From Actinomyces procaprae (lineage in GTDB: Bacteria > Actinomycetota > Actinomycetes > Actinomycetales > Actinomycetaceae): 64,000 bases of DNA. Under the pieces are notes generated by a model that was given only the letters and a program-made list of their open reading frames with translations, was not told the origin of the DNA and ran no database searches. Both the position numbers and the translations under genes were made by a program. The DNA is taken from positions 1 to 64,000 of the forward strand of contig NZ_CP039292.1 of assembly GCF_004798665.1 (NCBI RefSeq), read 5' to 3'. Of this stretch, positions 28,458-36,066 are shown one piece after another. Position 1 is the first letter of the stretch. Every line of letters starts with the position of its first letter.

Positions 28458-28937
28458 TCAATGTCCCCGACCGGTCGCAGGCCGAGCCATACGCATCTGC
28501 AGGACGTGGCTGAGCGTCGCTCCCGCCCAGGCGCCGACGCCGTTCTGAAGCACATTGGCAAGGGAGGGGCGACGGTCCAGGCCGGGCAGGACCCACTGCG
28601 CCAACTCGGCCCCCACCCCGACGGCGCAGCCCGCCAGTGCCCACACCCACCAGGGCACCCTTGGCCAGCCCAGGGTGGCCAGGGTGGTCAAAGGGGTGAG
28701 CATGATCAGGTTCAGGGCGATGTCCTTGCCCGCGGGAGTGAGGAACCACGGCCCGAGTCCGTCCTTGAAGGCGGACACGTCGGCCCCCGACGGCCAAACC
28801 ACTGCGACCGTGACGGTGGCGAAGTAGAGCGCGGCGAGGGCACGGGCGGCGCTGCTCGCGCGTGTCGGGAGGCGTGGCGCGCAGTCTTGGTCGGCGTCGG
28901 GCGGCGAAAGGAGGGGCGCTTCAGGGGGCACGGTCAC
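28458..28937 (-). CDS. VanZ-like family membrane protein
   Basis: A 159-residue protein with four hydrophobic segments (about 30-50, 74-90, 93-110 and 124-145) in the VanZ-like pattern, including KDIALNLIMLTPLTTLATLG and GAELAQWVLPGLDRRPSLANVLQNGVGAWAGA, where the E(x)xQ and D-N positions match the family. VanZ raises teicoplanin resistance in enterococci; most actinobacterial relatives have no known role. It is co-directional with the phosphoribosyltransferase gene, 6 bp downstream of its stop. Confidence 0.8.
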   Translation of the reverse strand: MTVPPEAPLLSPPDADQDCAPRLPTRASSAARALAALYFATVTVAVVWPSGADVSAFKDGLGPWFLTPAGKDIALNLIMLTPLTTLATLGWPRVPWWVWALAGCAVGVGAELAQWVLPGLDRRPSLANVLQNGVGAWAGATLSHVLQMRMARPATGRGH

Positions 28938-28943
28938 GGCCCC

Positions 28944-29567
28944 TCAGCCCTTGATGCTTCCCGCCCGAGCATCGAGCTGGTCGGTGCCCTCCTGATCCAG
29001 GGATGAGGGGGTGATCACGGGCAGCACCGACCAGGGGAAGTTGATCCACTTGTCGGTCACCCGCCAGCAGTAGTCGGGCTTGAGGATGCTGTGCGGCTTG
29101 CGGTAGATGACGGCGCTGCGGGCGTCCACCGCGACGGTCTCACCGCCCAGGTCGAGGCCCCGGTGCTGCAGCAGCTCCATGACCATCTTCAGGGTCTTGC
29201 CGGAGTCGGCGACGTCGTCGACCACCAGCACCTTCTTACCGGGCAGGTCGGAGGCGTCCATGAGCGGGGGCAGTACCACCGGCTCTTCCAGGGTCTGGCC
29301 CACCCCGGTGTAGAACTCGACGTTGACGGCGCCCATGGCCTTGATGCCGATTGCGTAGCCGATGGCGCCGGCGGGAATCAGGCCGCCGCGGGCGATGGCG
29401 ATGATCAGGTCGGGCACCCAGCCGGAGGCCACGATCTGGGCTGACAGCTCGCGTTCGGCCCGGCCGAACAGCTCCCAGGTCAGCTCTTCGCGGTCGGGGG
29501 CGGCGTCCGAGGTGGCGCCGTCGTCGAAGGGGGTGGTGGTCGGGGCGGGGCTGATCGCGTCGGTCAC
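28944..29567 (-). CDS. Phosphoribosyltransferase family protein
   Basis: A 207-residue type I PRTase with the PRPP-binding motif VLVVDDVADSGKTLK and the region IIAIARGGLIPAGAIGYAIG typical of purine salvage enzymes; the sequence fits a xanthine/hypoxanthine-type enzyme but the substrate is not certain. The start is GTG 29567 (VTDAISPAPT); upstream residues in the same frame look non-coding. Confidence 0.85.
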   Translation of the reverse strand: MTDAISPAPTTTPFDDGATSDAAPDREELTWELFGRAERELSAQIVASGWVPDLIIAIARGGLIPAGAIGYAIGIKAMGAVNVEFYTGVGQTLEEPVVLPPLMDASDLPGKKVLVVDDVADSGKTLKMVMELLQHRGLDLGGETVAVDARSAVIYRKPHSILKPDYCWRVTDKWINFPWSVLPVITPSSLDQEGTDQLDARAGSIKG

Positions 29568-29757
29568 GCTCGAATCGTAGCGGCGGCGGGTGGAGTGGAT
29601 CACGCGCGTCGCACTGCAACCGGGCAACGACGGCGCCTGCGCCCGGACGTGACCGGGTAGACGGTCGGCGGCGGGAAATGACGCGGCGTCCCACGGGTTG
29701 TGGGAGGCAAGCCCGGTCGGCACCGGCCGGGACCCATCCCATAGAGAGGCATCCACG

Positions 29758-30909
29758 ATGAGTGAGATGAACCCGAAGTACGCGCCGCTATTCGAACCCC
29801 TGGAACTCAACAACGGCGTGACGCTTAAGAATCGGCTCGTCGTGGCGCCGCTGACGATCTACGACGCGGGCGCCGACGGCGAGCTGACCGACGCCGCCCG
29901 CCGCTTCTGGAACGACCGCTTCGAGGGCTTCTCCTTGTTTATTATGCCGTTGACGAATGTGGCGCCGGGCGGCATCGGCTTCGAGTCGCCCAACGCCTTC
30001 GACTCCCGGCACCTGGCCACGCTCAAGGAGTACGCGGACATCGCTCACGCGCAGGGTGCGCTCGCCGTCGTCCAGCTGGCCCACTCCGGACTGCACGCCC
30101 GCAGGGAGATGACCCAGGGGCACGACGTCGTCTCCCCCACCACGGCTCCCTTCGCCGGCTCCCGCGGCATGACCGAGGCGGAGGTGCGCGGCCTGGTAGA
30201 CGCCTACGTCCGTGCCGCCGAGCTGAGCCTTGAGGCCGGCCTGGACGGCGTGGAGATTCACGGCGCGAACGGCTGGCTGGTGCAGCAGTTCTTCTCCGGC
30301 AACACCAACCTGCGCACCGACGACTGGGGCGGCTCGCGCGAGAAGCGGATGGCGCTGCCGCTGGCGGTCGTGGACGCCGTCGACGCCGTGCGCCGTCGGC
30401 ACGACCGGCCCGACTTCATCCTGGGTTACCGCTTCTCCCCGGAGGAGCCCGGCGAGCGGGGCCTGACCATGGCGGACACCTTCGCCCTGGTCGACGCCCT
30501 GCTGGAAAAGCCGTTGCAGTACCTGCACGTGTCCCTGTGGGACTTCTACAAGAAGGCGCGTCGGGATGCGGACACCTCCTTGACCCGCATGCAGCTGCTG
30601 CATGAGCGCATCGGTGGGCGGCTGCCGCTGATCGGCGTCGGCAACCTGTACACGGCGGACGACATGATTCGTGCCTGGGACACCGGCTGGGCCGAGCTGT
30701 TGGCCATCGGCAAGAGCGTCCTGCTCAACCCGCACCTGATCGAGCTGATCCGTACCGGCCGCGAGGACGAGATCGAGACGACCTTCGACTGGGACAAGGC
30801 CGACAGCTACCGCTACACGCAGGCCATGCTGGAGGGCACCCGGATGGGGACCGACTTCTATCCGCGCTCCAAGCAGTTCAGCCCCCGCTACCGCAGCGAG
30901 GACTACTGA
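29758..30909 (+). CDS. NADH:flavin oxidoreductase (Old Yellow Enzyme family)
   Basis: FMN-dependent TIM-barrel ene-reductase. The 383-residue protein starts at ATG 29758 with AGAGAGG upstream. Family features are LFEPLELNNGVTLKNRLVVAPL, the active-site pair in VQLAHSGLHARR, the barrel segment GLDGVEIHGANGWLVQQFFSGNTNLRTDDWGG, and C-terminal IGVGNLYTADD. Such enzymes reduce activated alkenes or related substrates; the physiological substrate is unknown. It is one base from the hydrolase gene and probably co-transcribed. Confidence 0.9.
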   Translation: MSEMNPKYAPLFEPLELNNGVTLKNRLVVAPLTIYDAGADGELTDAARRFWNDRFEGFSLFIMPLTNVAPGGIGFESPNAFDSRHLATLKEYADIAHAQGALAVVQLAHSGLHARREMTQGHDVVSPTTAPFAGSRGMTEAEVRGLVDAYVRAAELSLEAGLDGVEIHGANGWLVQQFFSGNTNLRTDDWGGSREKRMALPLAVVDAVDAVRRRHDRPDFILGYRFSPEEPGERGLTMADTFALVDALLEKPLQYLHVSLWDFYKKARRDADTSLTRMQLLHERIGGRLPLIGVGNLYTADDMIRAWDTGWAELLAIGKSVLLNPHLIELIRTGREDEIETTFDWDKADSYRYTQAMLEGTRMGTDFYPRSKQFSPRYRSEDY

Positions 30910-30910
30910 G

Positions 30911-31780
30911 ATGCCGGGGCTGCGCCGCCCGCGCGCCCTGGCGGTGACCACCCGGCGGGGCAGCGTGCTGGACGGGGCCCTGTTCCCGGCCGACGCCGCG
31001 GACACGGTGGTGATCGCCATTACCGGGATCCACGGGAACTTCTACTCCAATCCCTTCTACGTCACCTTCGGGCGGACGCTCAACCGGGCCGGCATTGACT
31101 TTGTGTACGCGCAGACGAATGACGCCTTCAACGAGATCCCCGGCACCAACGCGGTGACGGGGCAGGAGGAGGTCATCGGCTCGTGGAACGAGGACTTCGC
31201 CTTCACCGACGAGGATCTGGGGGCCTGGCTGGACTACGCGGAGGCCGCCGGCTATCGGCGGATCATCCTGGCCGGGCACTCCCTTGGCGCCAACAAGGTC
31301 ATCTACTACCTGGCGCGGCACCACGACGAGCGGGTGGAGCACTTCCTCCTGCTCAGCCCCGCGAACCTGCGCCACCTGACCAATCAGGTCACGGCGCAGG
31401 AGCGGGCCGTGGTGCGCGACTACGTCGACCGCGGCCTGGGGGAGCAACGGCTGCCGTTCCCCTTGATGGGCTGGGTGCCCTGCCGCGCGGAGACCGCCCG
31501 CCAGTGGCTGTGCGACAACATCCTGGACAACGTGCACGTGGAGGCCGACGCCGACTTCAGTCAGGTGGCCGCCATGCGGCACACCGGCACCATGCTCATC
31601 GGCACCTATGACCGGTTCACCTATGGCGACCCGGCGGGGTTCCTGGCGACGATCAACGATCACACCGCCGACCCGGAGGCGAACGAACTGGTGTTGATCC
31701 AGGGCACCGGCCACACCTACCAGGGCAAGGACCAGGAGGTCGCGGACGCCATCGTGCGCCTGGTGCGTGCTTGGGCCTGA
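30911..31780 (+). CDS. Alpha/beta hydrolase (DUF1749-like)
   Basis: A 289-residue alpha/beta hydrolase with nucleophile elbow GHSLGAN and a catalytic His probably in QGTGHTYQG. The oxyanion region reads ITGIHGNFYSNPFY. The overall pattern resembles DUF1749-type esterases. It starts 1 bp after the flavin oxidoreductase stop, suggesting a two-gene operon for a small-molecule conversion that cannot be named from sequence. Confidence 0.85.
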   Translation: MPGLRRPRALAVTTRRGSVLDGALFPADAADTVVIAITGIHGNFYSNPFYVTFGRTLNRAGIDFVYAQTNDAFNEIPGTNAVTGQEEVIGSWNEDFAFTDEDLGAWLDYAEAAGYRRIILAGHSLGANKVIYYLARHHDERVEHFLLLSPANLRHLTNQVTAQERAVVRDYVDRGLGEQRLPFPLMGWVPCRAETARQWLCDNILDNVHVEADADFSQVAAMRHTGTMLIGTYDRFTYGDPAGFLATINDHTADPEANELVLIQGTGHTYQGKDQEVADAIVRLVRAWA

Positions 31781-31835
31781 GCGGTGCGACCCGGTGCGTA
31801 GAGGTACGGGTGCTTCGCACTGAAGTCGGCTGAAG

Positions 31836-31955
31836 TGTCCGGATTCGGGACAAACGGCGTTCGGAGCGACGTGGTCCGCTTGAGAGTCCGCATGATTTCA
31901 ACGATCTTTAACGCCGTCATGGCAGCTGCCGGTGCGTTTGTCCCGAATCCGGACA
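31836..31955. repeat. Hairpin element P1
   Basis: Perfect 20-bp arms (TGTCCGGATTCGGGACAAAC at 31836-31855 and its complement at 31936-31955) enclose an 80-nt loop with the core CCGCATGATTTCAACGAT at 31888-31905. The layout matches P2 exactly. Confidence 0.85.
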
Positions 31956-31960
31956 TTCCA

Positions 31961-32212
31961 GGCTCTCGCCGTTTGTGGGTGTGGTGGTTCGGGCTGGCGG
32001 TCGCGGTGTGGTGTTCGTGTTTGGGTGCAGGAGGACGACGTCCTCATCGACCCGAACGCAGGAGCTATCGTGCCTGGCCCGCCGTGGTTCAGCGGACACC
32101 CAGCCCAACACCCGTCCATCGCACCGCGTACCGCGCCGCCGGGCTACGCGTGCCTACCACCACCCGGCGAACCACCACACCCAGCCCACCACGCCCCCGA
32201 ACACGAAGAGCC
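31961..32212. mobile_element. ISL3-ended mini-transposon 2
   Basis: The left end GGCTCTCGCCGTTTGTGG and right end GCCCCCGAACACGAAGAGCC are diverged inverted repeats 252 bp apart. No target duplication is visible. No coding content. Confidence 0.7.
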
Positions 32213-32331
32213 TGTATGCCCGACGATGAACCGCTTCTTCGCAGGGGGCATGGAGGTTGGCGGTGCGAGCATCTGAGGTGGGGCGGCGTCGCGGACGTGG
32301 AGCGACTGGAACTGAGGCCGCAGCCCGATCA

Positions 32332-32422
32332 TTGGGTACGCCCCTTAGGCCTCTACTACGCCAGTTAGACCTCCGCTCAAGAGCCCAGAACCCTTCAGCA
32401 AACACCTAACCGGCGTAGTAGA
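32332..32422. repeat. Palindromic array, family IV
   Basis: TTGGGTACGCCCCTTAGG leads into CTACTACGCCAGTTAGACCT; the other side is CACCTAACCGGCGTAGTAG in inverse orientation, with CCCTTCAGCAAA in the centre. Confidence 0.75.
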
Positions 32423-32464
32423 CGACGTCAGCGCTAATCACGCGGGCGAGCCGACTCCCGGCTT

Positions 32465-32491
32465 CATCCACGCCCTCAAACGCGAAGCACC
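32465..32491. repeat. Solo ISL3-type right end
   Basis: The sequence catccacgccctcaaacg then cgaagcacc matches the right-end consensus with a few changes. It lies 35 bp from the CRISPR trailer repeat. Confidence 0.55.
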
Positions 32492-32525
32492 CTACAACCT
32501 CGACGCCGAGACCATGCCTGACAAA

Positions 32526-34095
32526 GCCTTAATGCACCTTAAGGTGCGGGGTGCTTCCTGACGCGCGACTACCTCGCCCAGGCCTACGCCCGCATGACGT
32601 CTCAATGCACCTTGAGGTGCGAGGTGCTTCCTGACGGATAGCAGGGTGCAACAACTGGTACGAAGCGTACTGTCTCAATGCACCTTGAGGTGCGAGGTGC
32701 TTCCTGACCTTCACCAACGTGAACACGGTGGTCGAGGAGATCGAGGCGTCTCAATGCACCTTGAGGTGCGAGGTGCTTCCTGATCTCAGAATGTCGCCGC
32801 TCCCGCAGCCTCTCCGAGTGCAGTCTCAATGCACCTTGAGGTGCGAGGTGCTTCCTGACTTGCAGATTGTTTGCGCAACCCTAATCAAACACGAGTCTCA
32901 ATGCACCTTGAGGTGCGAGGTGCTTCCTGACTTGCAGATTGTTTGCGCAACCCTAATCAAACACGAGTCTCAATGCACCTTGAGGTGCGAGGTGCTTCCT
33001 GACGGTCTACGGCCCGCCCACCTGCATCAAGTGCGACATGAGTCTCAATGCACCTTGAGGTGCGAGGTGCTTCCTGACGGACACAAGGCCTTGAGCGAAG
33101 AGGAGCGCTTGGCGAGTCTCAATGCACCTTGAGGTGCGAGGTGCTTCCTGACGTGCCGGGCCTGAACCGACTCATCTGGTCCTCCGCCGAGTCTCAATGC
33201 ACCTTGAGGTGCGAGGTGCTTCCTGACCCTCACCTTCAATCTCTTCTAGCGATGATGCCGACGCGTCTCAATGCACCTTGAGGTGCGAGGTGCTTCCTGA
33301 CTTGAACGTGTACTACACCAGGGACGACCCGCAGGTCTCAATGCACCTTGAGGTGCGAGGTGCTTCCTGACAGACGAATTCATTCGAAGCCGAGGAGTAA
33401 GCATGACCGTCTCAATGCACCTTGAGGTGCGAGGTGCTTCCTGACTCTCATCTGCTGGCTCAACGAGGTTGCCGAGAGGTCTCAATGCACCTTGAGGTGC
33501 GAGGTGCTTCCTGACAGGTGAACGGCCGGGACTACGAGGCCGCCCTTGAGTCTCAATGCACCTTGAGGTGCGAGGTGCTTCCTGACGACGACGCCGACGA
33601 CATTGTCGCCGTTGCGCGGGTGTCTCAATGCACCTTGAGGTGCGAGGTGCTTCCTGACACCAAAAAGAGGGCCCAAGCCGGCACCACCCTCCTGTCTCAA
33701 TGCACCTTGAGGTGCGAGGTGCTTCCTGACACGCTAATAGAGGAGGTGTCGGCCAAGATCTCGGCGGTCTCAATGCACCTTGAGGTGCGAGGTGCTTCCT
33801 GACCGAAATTTCGGCCGCCACCGACAGGAAGGGCGTCGAGTCTCAATGCACCTTGAGGTGCGAGGTGCTTCCCGACGGACGTCCTGGCTGCCGTAGATGA
33901 GTCCGACTCCGTCTCAATGCACCTTGAGGTGCGAGGTGCTTCCTGACCTTGACACGGCCGCCATGGCACTGGCACTGCCGGGCCAGTCTCAATGCACCTT
34001 GAGGTGCGAGGTGCTTCCTGACCCCGAGCCGACGCCGAGCCCCGAGCCGACGCCGAGCGTCTCAATGCACCTTGAGGTGCGAGGTGCTTCCTGAC
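32526..34095 (-). CRISPR. Orphan CRISPR array, 22 repeats and 21 spacers
   Basis: Repeats are 37 bp with a near-constant period of 70-76 bp; spacers are 33-39 bp. On the minus strand the repeat begins GTCAGGAAGCACCTC and ends GGTGCATTGAGAC, with a GCACC-TCAA-GGTGC hairpin. The ATTGAGAC end looks like a type I or III 5' crRNA handle, so transcription is probably leftward. The leftmost repeat (32526-32562) has four changes, as expected of the leader-distal end, and the repeat at 33840 has one. Two neighbouring spacers (32860-32894 and 32932-32966) are identical. No cas gene lies in the window. Confidence 0.97.
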
Positions 34096-34330
34096 CCCTG
34101 CCCCTGGAAACCGCGTCGTTCCGCCACTTCCAGAGGCGAGATCGCCACCGGCCCCGCAAGCACCCCACGGGACCGGCTAGCACCACCCCAAAAGTACCAC
34201 TTTTCGTTGAAAGCACGCCAAGCGCCACCGACACCCCTCAGACCCCCTCCAGCCACCAACTTTCAACGAAGTCATGCGGAAAAGTCGGGGTCAAAACGCA
34301 CCAATCTTTGTACCGTAGACCGAATCGTGA
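34096..34330 (-). promoter_or_regulatory. Putative CRISPR leader flank
   Basis: This non-coding stretch adjoins the presumed leader end. It contains an inverted repeat ACTTTTCGTTGAAAG (34199-34213) versus CTTTCAACGAA...AAAGT (34259 onward, with a 10-nt insertion GTCATGCGGA) and is AT-richer than its surroundings. Leader identity is inferred from array polarity only. Confidence 0.4.
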
Positions 34331-34577
34331 CCATCGGGCGCGCATCGCACCAGTCACACACGCCCCAACAACACCACACGCCACACCCGCAACCGCAGCT
34401 CTCCGCACCTCCGGACACCCACAGCCGACCACAGGCACCCCCGGCAGAGACCACAACCACCACCGCCCAGCCGGGCAATTACCATGCCACTTCACCGTCA
34501 ACAACGTCAGTCAACGCTCTGTTGAACAACTCGGATGCACACAGCAGACGACTAAGCGGCGCAGCAGACCGCAAACC

Positions 34578-34601
34578 GGCGCTTCGTGTTTGGGGGTGTG
34601 G
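34578..34601. repeat. Solo ISL3-type left end
   Basis: ggcgcttcgtgtttgggg followed by gtgtgg matches the left-end consensus with one change in GGCTCTTC. Confidence 0.65.
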
Positions 34602-34646
34602 GTGGAGGCGGCAGCCTGCTCGCCGCCGTGCTTTGCGCTGACGTCG

Positions 34647-34692
34647 TCTACTACGCAGGTTCGGCGCTTACTACTCCGGTTCGGGCTTTACT
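34647..34692. repeat. Family IV array, left part (split by mini-transposon 3)
   Basis: Units CTACTACGCAGGTTCGGCG and TACTACTCCGGTTCGGGC run up to the insertion; the array resumes at 35220. Confidence 0.7.
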
Positions 34693-35219
34693 GGCTCTTC
34701 CGGTTTGTGGGTGTGTGGGGCTGGGGGTTTGTGTGTTGACGCGACGGTTCGTACTTTCGCGTGAGGGTTCGTATGTTCTGGTCGGCGATTCGTACTTTCT
34801 TGCGACGGTTCGTACGGTAGGGGTACGTAGCGTCGCCGGAAGTGCCGAAGCGTTGGTGCCAAGTGCCGAACCGTCAGGCGAAGTGCCGAATCGTTGGTGC
34901 CAAGTGCCGAACCGTCAGGCGAAGTGCCGAATCGTCAGGCGAAGTGCCGAACCGTCATCCGGTGCGCACGGGCAGACGCGCCAGGCCCGCACCCCGAGCG
35001 CTCACGCCTGCGCCCGGGTGCCCGTCGAGTAGGGCACCAAGACCGCCGCCGTGCGTCGTCAATGGCGGCAGTCCCGGTCCAGCACCCAGATGACCCCAAC
35101 GGCCTCGACGAATCAGCGCAAGCCAGCACCACCCACCGACAACGGCCTCGCCAACCCGCCAACTACCACCCGCACCGCAGCCCCGACCCCAACCACCACA
35201 CCCACAAACCGGAAGAACC
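34693..35219. mobile_element. ISL3-ended mini-transposon 3
   Basis: The left end GGCTCTTCCGGTTTGTGG and right end ACCCACAAACCGGAAGAACC bound 527 bp without a gene. The flanking octamers GCTTTACT (34685-34692) and GCTTCACT (35220-35227) match at 7 of 8 bases, as expected for a target duplication. It is nearly identical to mini-transposon 4 apart from the number of 20-bp units. It sits inside a family IV array. Confidence 0.85.
34743..34956. repeat. Head-to-head array, family II (GGTTCGTAC / GTGCCGAACC)
   Basis: Four left units of the type GACGGTTCGTACTTTC meet six right units of the type AAGTGCCGAACCGTCAGGCG over the centre GGTAGGGGTACGTAGCG. The equivalent in mini-transposon 4 has only three right units. 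Confidence 0.85.
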
Positions 35220-35313
35220 GCTTCACTACGCCGGTTAGGTGTTTGCTGAAGGGTTCTGGGCCCTTCAGCGAAGGTTTAACAGGCGTAGTAGAGGATGAAG
35301 GGGCCTACCCAAC
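35220..35313. repeat. Family IV array, right part
   Basis: CTACGCCGGTTAGGTGTTTG, the centre CTGAAGGGTTCTGGGCCCTTCAG, then GGTTTAACAGGCGTAGTAG. The two outer units are inverse to each other. Confidence 0.75.
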
Positions 35314-35386
35314 GACCGCGCCCTGGCCTTCACCCACTCGCTCTACGCCCGCGACACTGGCCCGGGGACGTCCCCGCCGCCACGAA

Positions 35387-35413
35387 CCACCACACCCTCA
35401 AACACGCAGCGCC
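35387..35413. repeat. Solo ISL3-type right end
   Basis: ccaccacaccctcaaacac followed by gcagcgcc; matches the right-end consensus with changes in GAAGAGCC. Confidence 0.6.
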
Positions 35414-35433
35414 CGTGAACATCCGATGGTGCT

Positions 35434-35567
35434 CCCAGCTGTCACAGATTGCACCACTTTGCTGGGACGTGCCGGGGACCTGGCCGGCAGAACCGCATGA
35501 TTTCAACGATGTGCGCAAGGTGGCTCGTGTCCGGGCGGGTAAAGTGGTGCAATCAGTGACAGCTGGG
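35434..35567. repeat. Hairpin element P2
   Basis: Arms of 27 bp (starting CCCAGCTGTCAC at 35434 and ending GACAGCTGGG at 35567; one mismatch) enclose an 80-nt loop with the core CCGCATGATTTCAACGAT at 35493-35510. Arm-to-core distances are 32 and 30 nt, exactly as in P1. Confidence 0.85.
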
Positions 35568-35789
35568 CGGCGGTCGCCGTGGTGAACCGGCAGGCCTACC
35601 GGTTTCCTCACCCGGAGACACGCCGGCCGCCACATCCACAAGCACGACGAGCCCGCAAACCGGCGCAACTGAATGCACCCGAACCCCGTAAGGCGCTCAC
35701 CGGCCCCGATAATTCATTCCTTGGCCCCGTACGGGGTCGTGTCCATGATCCGGCACTGGAAGATGTACAACCGCACGGTCACCGGCAGG

Positions 35790-36065
35790 TCAGCAGCAGC
35801 CGGCGGAGACGTTGCGGCCTTCGAAGTCGGCCCGGGCCCGCCACCACTGGCGCGCACTCATCGGTGCGTGGTCGGGGTGCTCGCGCCGATGCCTTTCGAC
35901 ATAGCGTTCGTAAGCCGACTCGCCCGTGAAGTCGCGCCACAACCCGCGCGCCCGGGCCAGGCCCGCGCAAATCCGACGCGCCCGCCGCGCCGCGGAACGC
36001 ATCCGCGGCGCGGCGGACGCCGTCGTGCCGACGGCCTCGGCCGCCTCGGCGGTCACTTCGGCCAT
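35790..36065 (-). CDS. ybdD: YbdD/YjiX family protein
   Basis: A 91-residue protein of the small YbdD/YjiX (DUF466) family, which is nearly always encoded with CstA/BtsT transporters and is needed for their full activity in E. coli. The family core is ARARGLWRDFTGESAYERYVERHRREHPDHAPMSARQWWRARAD; the first 28 residues are a low-complexity extension. The ATG is 1 bp beyond the cstA stop, so it is the second gene of the operon. Confidence 0.9.
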   Translation of the reverse strand: MAEVTAEAAEAVGTTASAAPRMRSAARRARRICAGLARARGLWRDFTGESAYERYVERHRREHPDHAPMSARQWWRARADFEGRNVSAGCC

Positions 36066-36066
36066 C

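Larger units (their letters stand above)
31781..35789. other. 4-kb gene desert: CRISPR array, mini-transposons and hairpin elements
   Basis: No protein-coding gene and no cas gene is present. Contents in order: hairpin element P1 (31836-31955), mini-transposon 2 (31961-32212), a family IV array (32332-32422), a solo ISL3 end, the CRISPR array (32526-34095), a TTTCAACGAA-rich flank (34096-34330), a family III-like relic near 34500, mini-transposon 3 inside another family IV array, and hairpin element P2 (35434-35567). The long open frames across the CRISPR are only translations of the repeat. Confidence 0.85.

Noticed and set aside
32436..32562. Possible coding tail (GFIHALKREAPYNLDAETMPDKALMHL) before the CRISPR
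   Set aside because: The segment contains a diverged ISL3-type end and the decayed CRISPR repeat; no upstream gene part or start is present.
32719..33132. Open frame encoding repeated SQCTLRCEVLPD
   Set aside because: It is the translation of the CRISPR repeat, not a repeat protein.
34586..35032. 148-codon frame in mini-transposon 3
   Set aside because: It reads through the 20-bp array units (repeated PS.EPSGEVPNR) and has no ribosome site; the sibling element does not keep the frame length.
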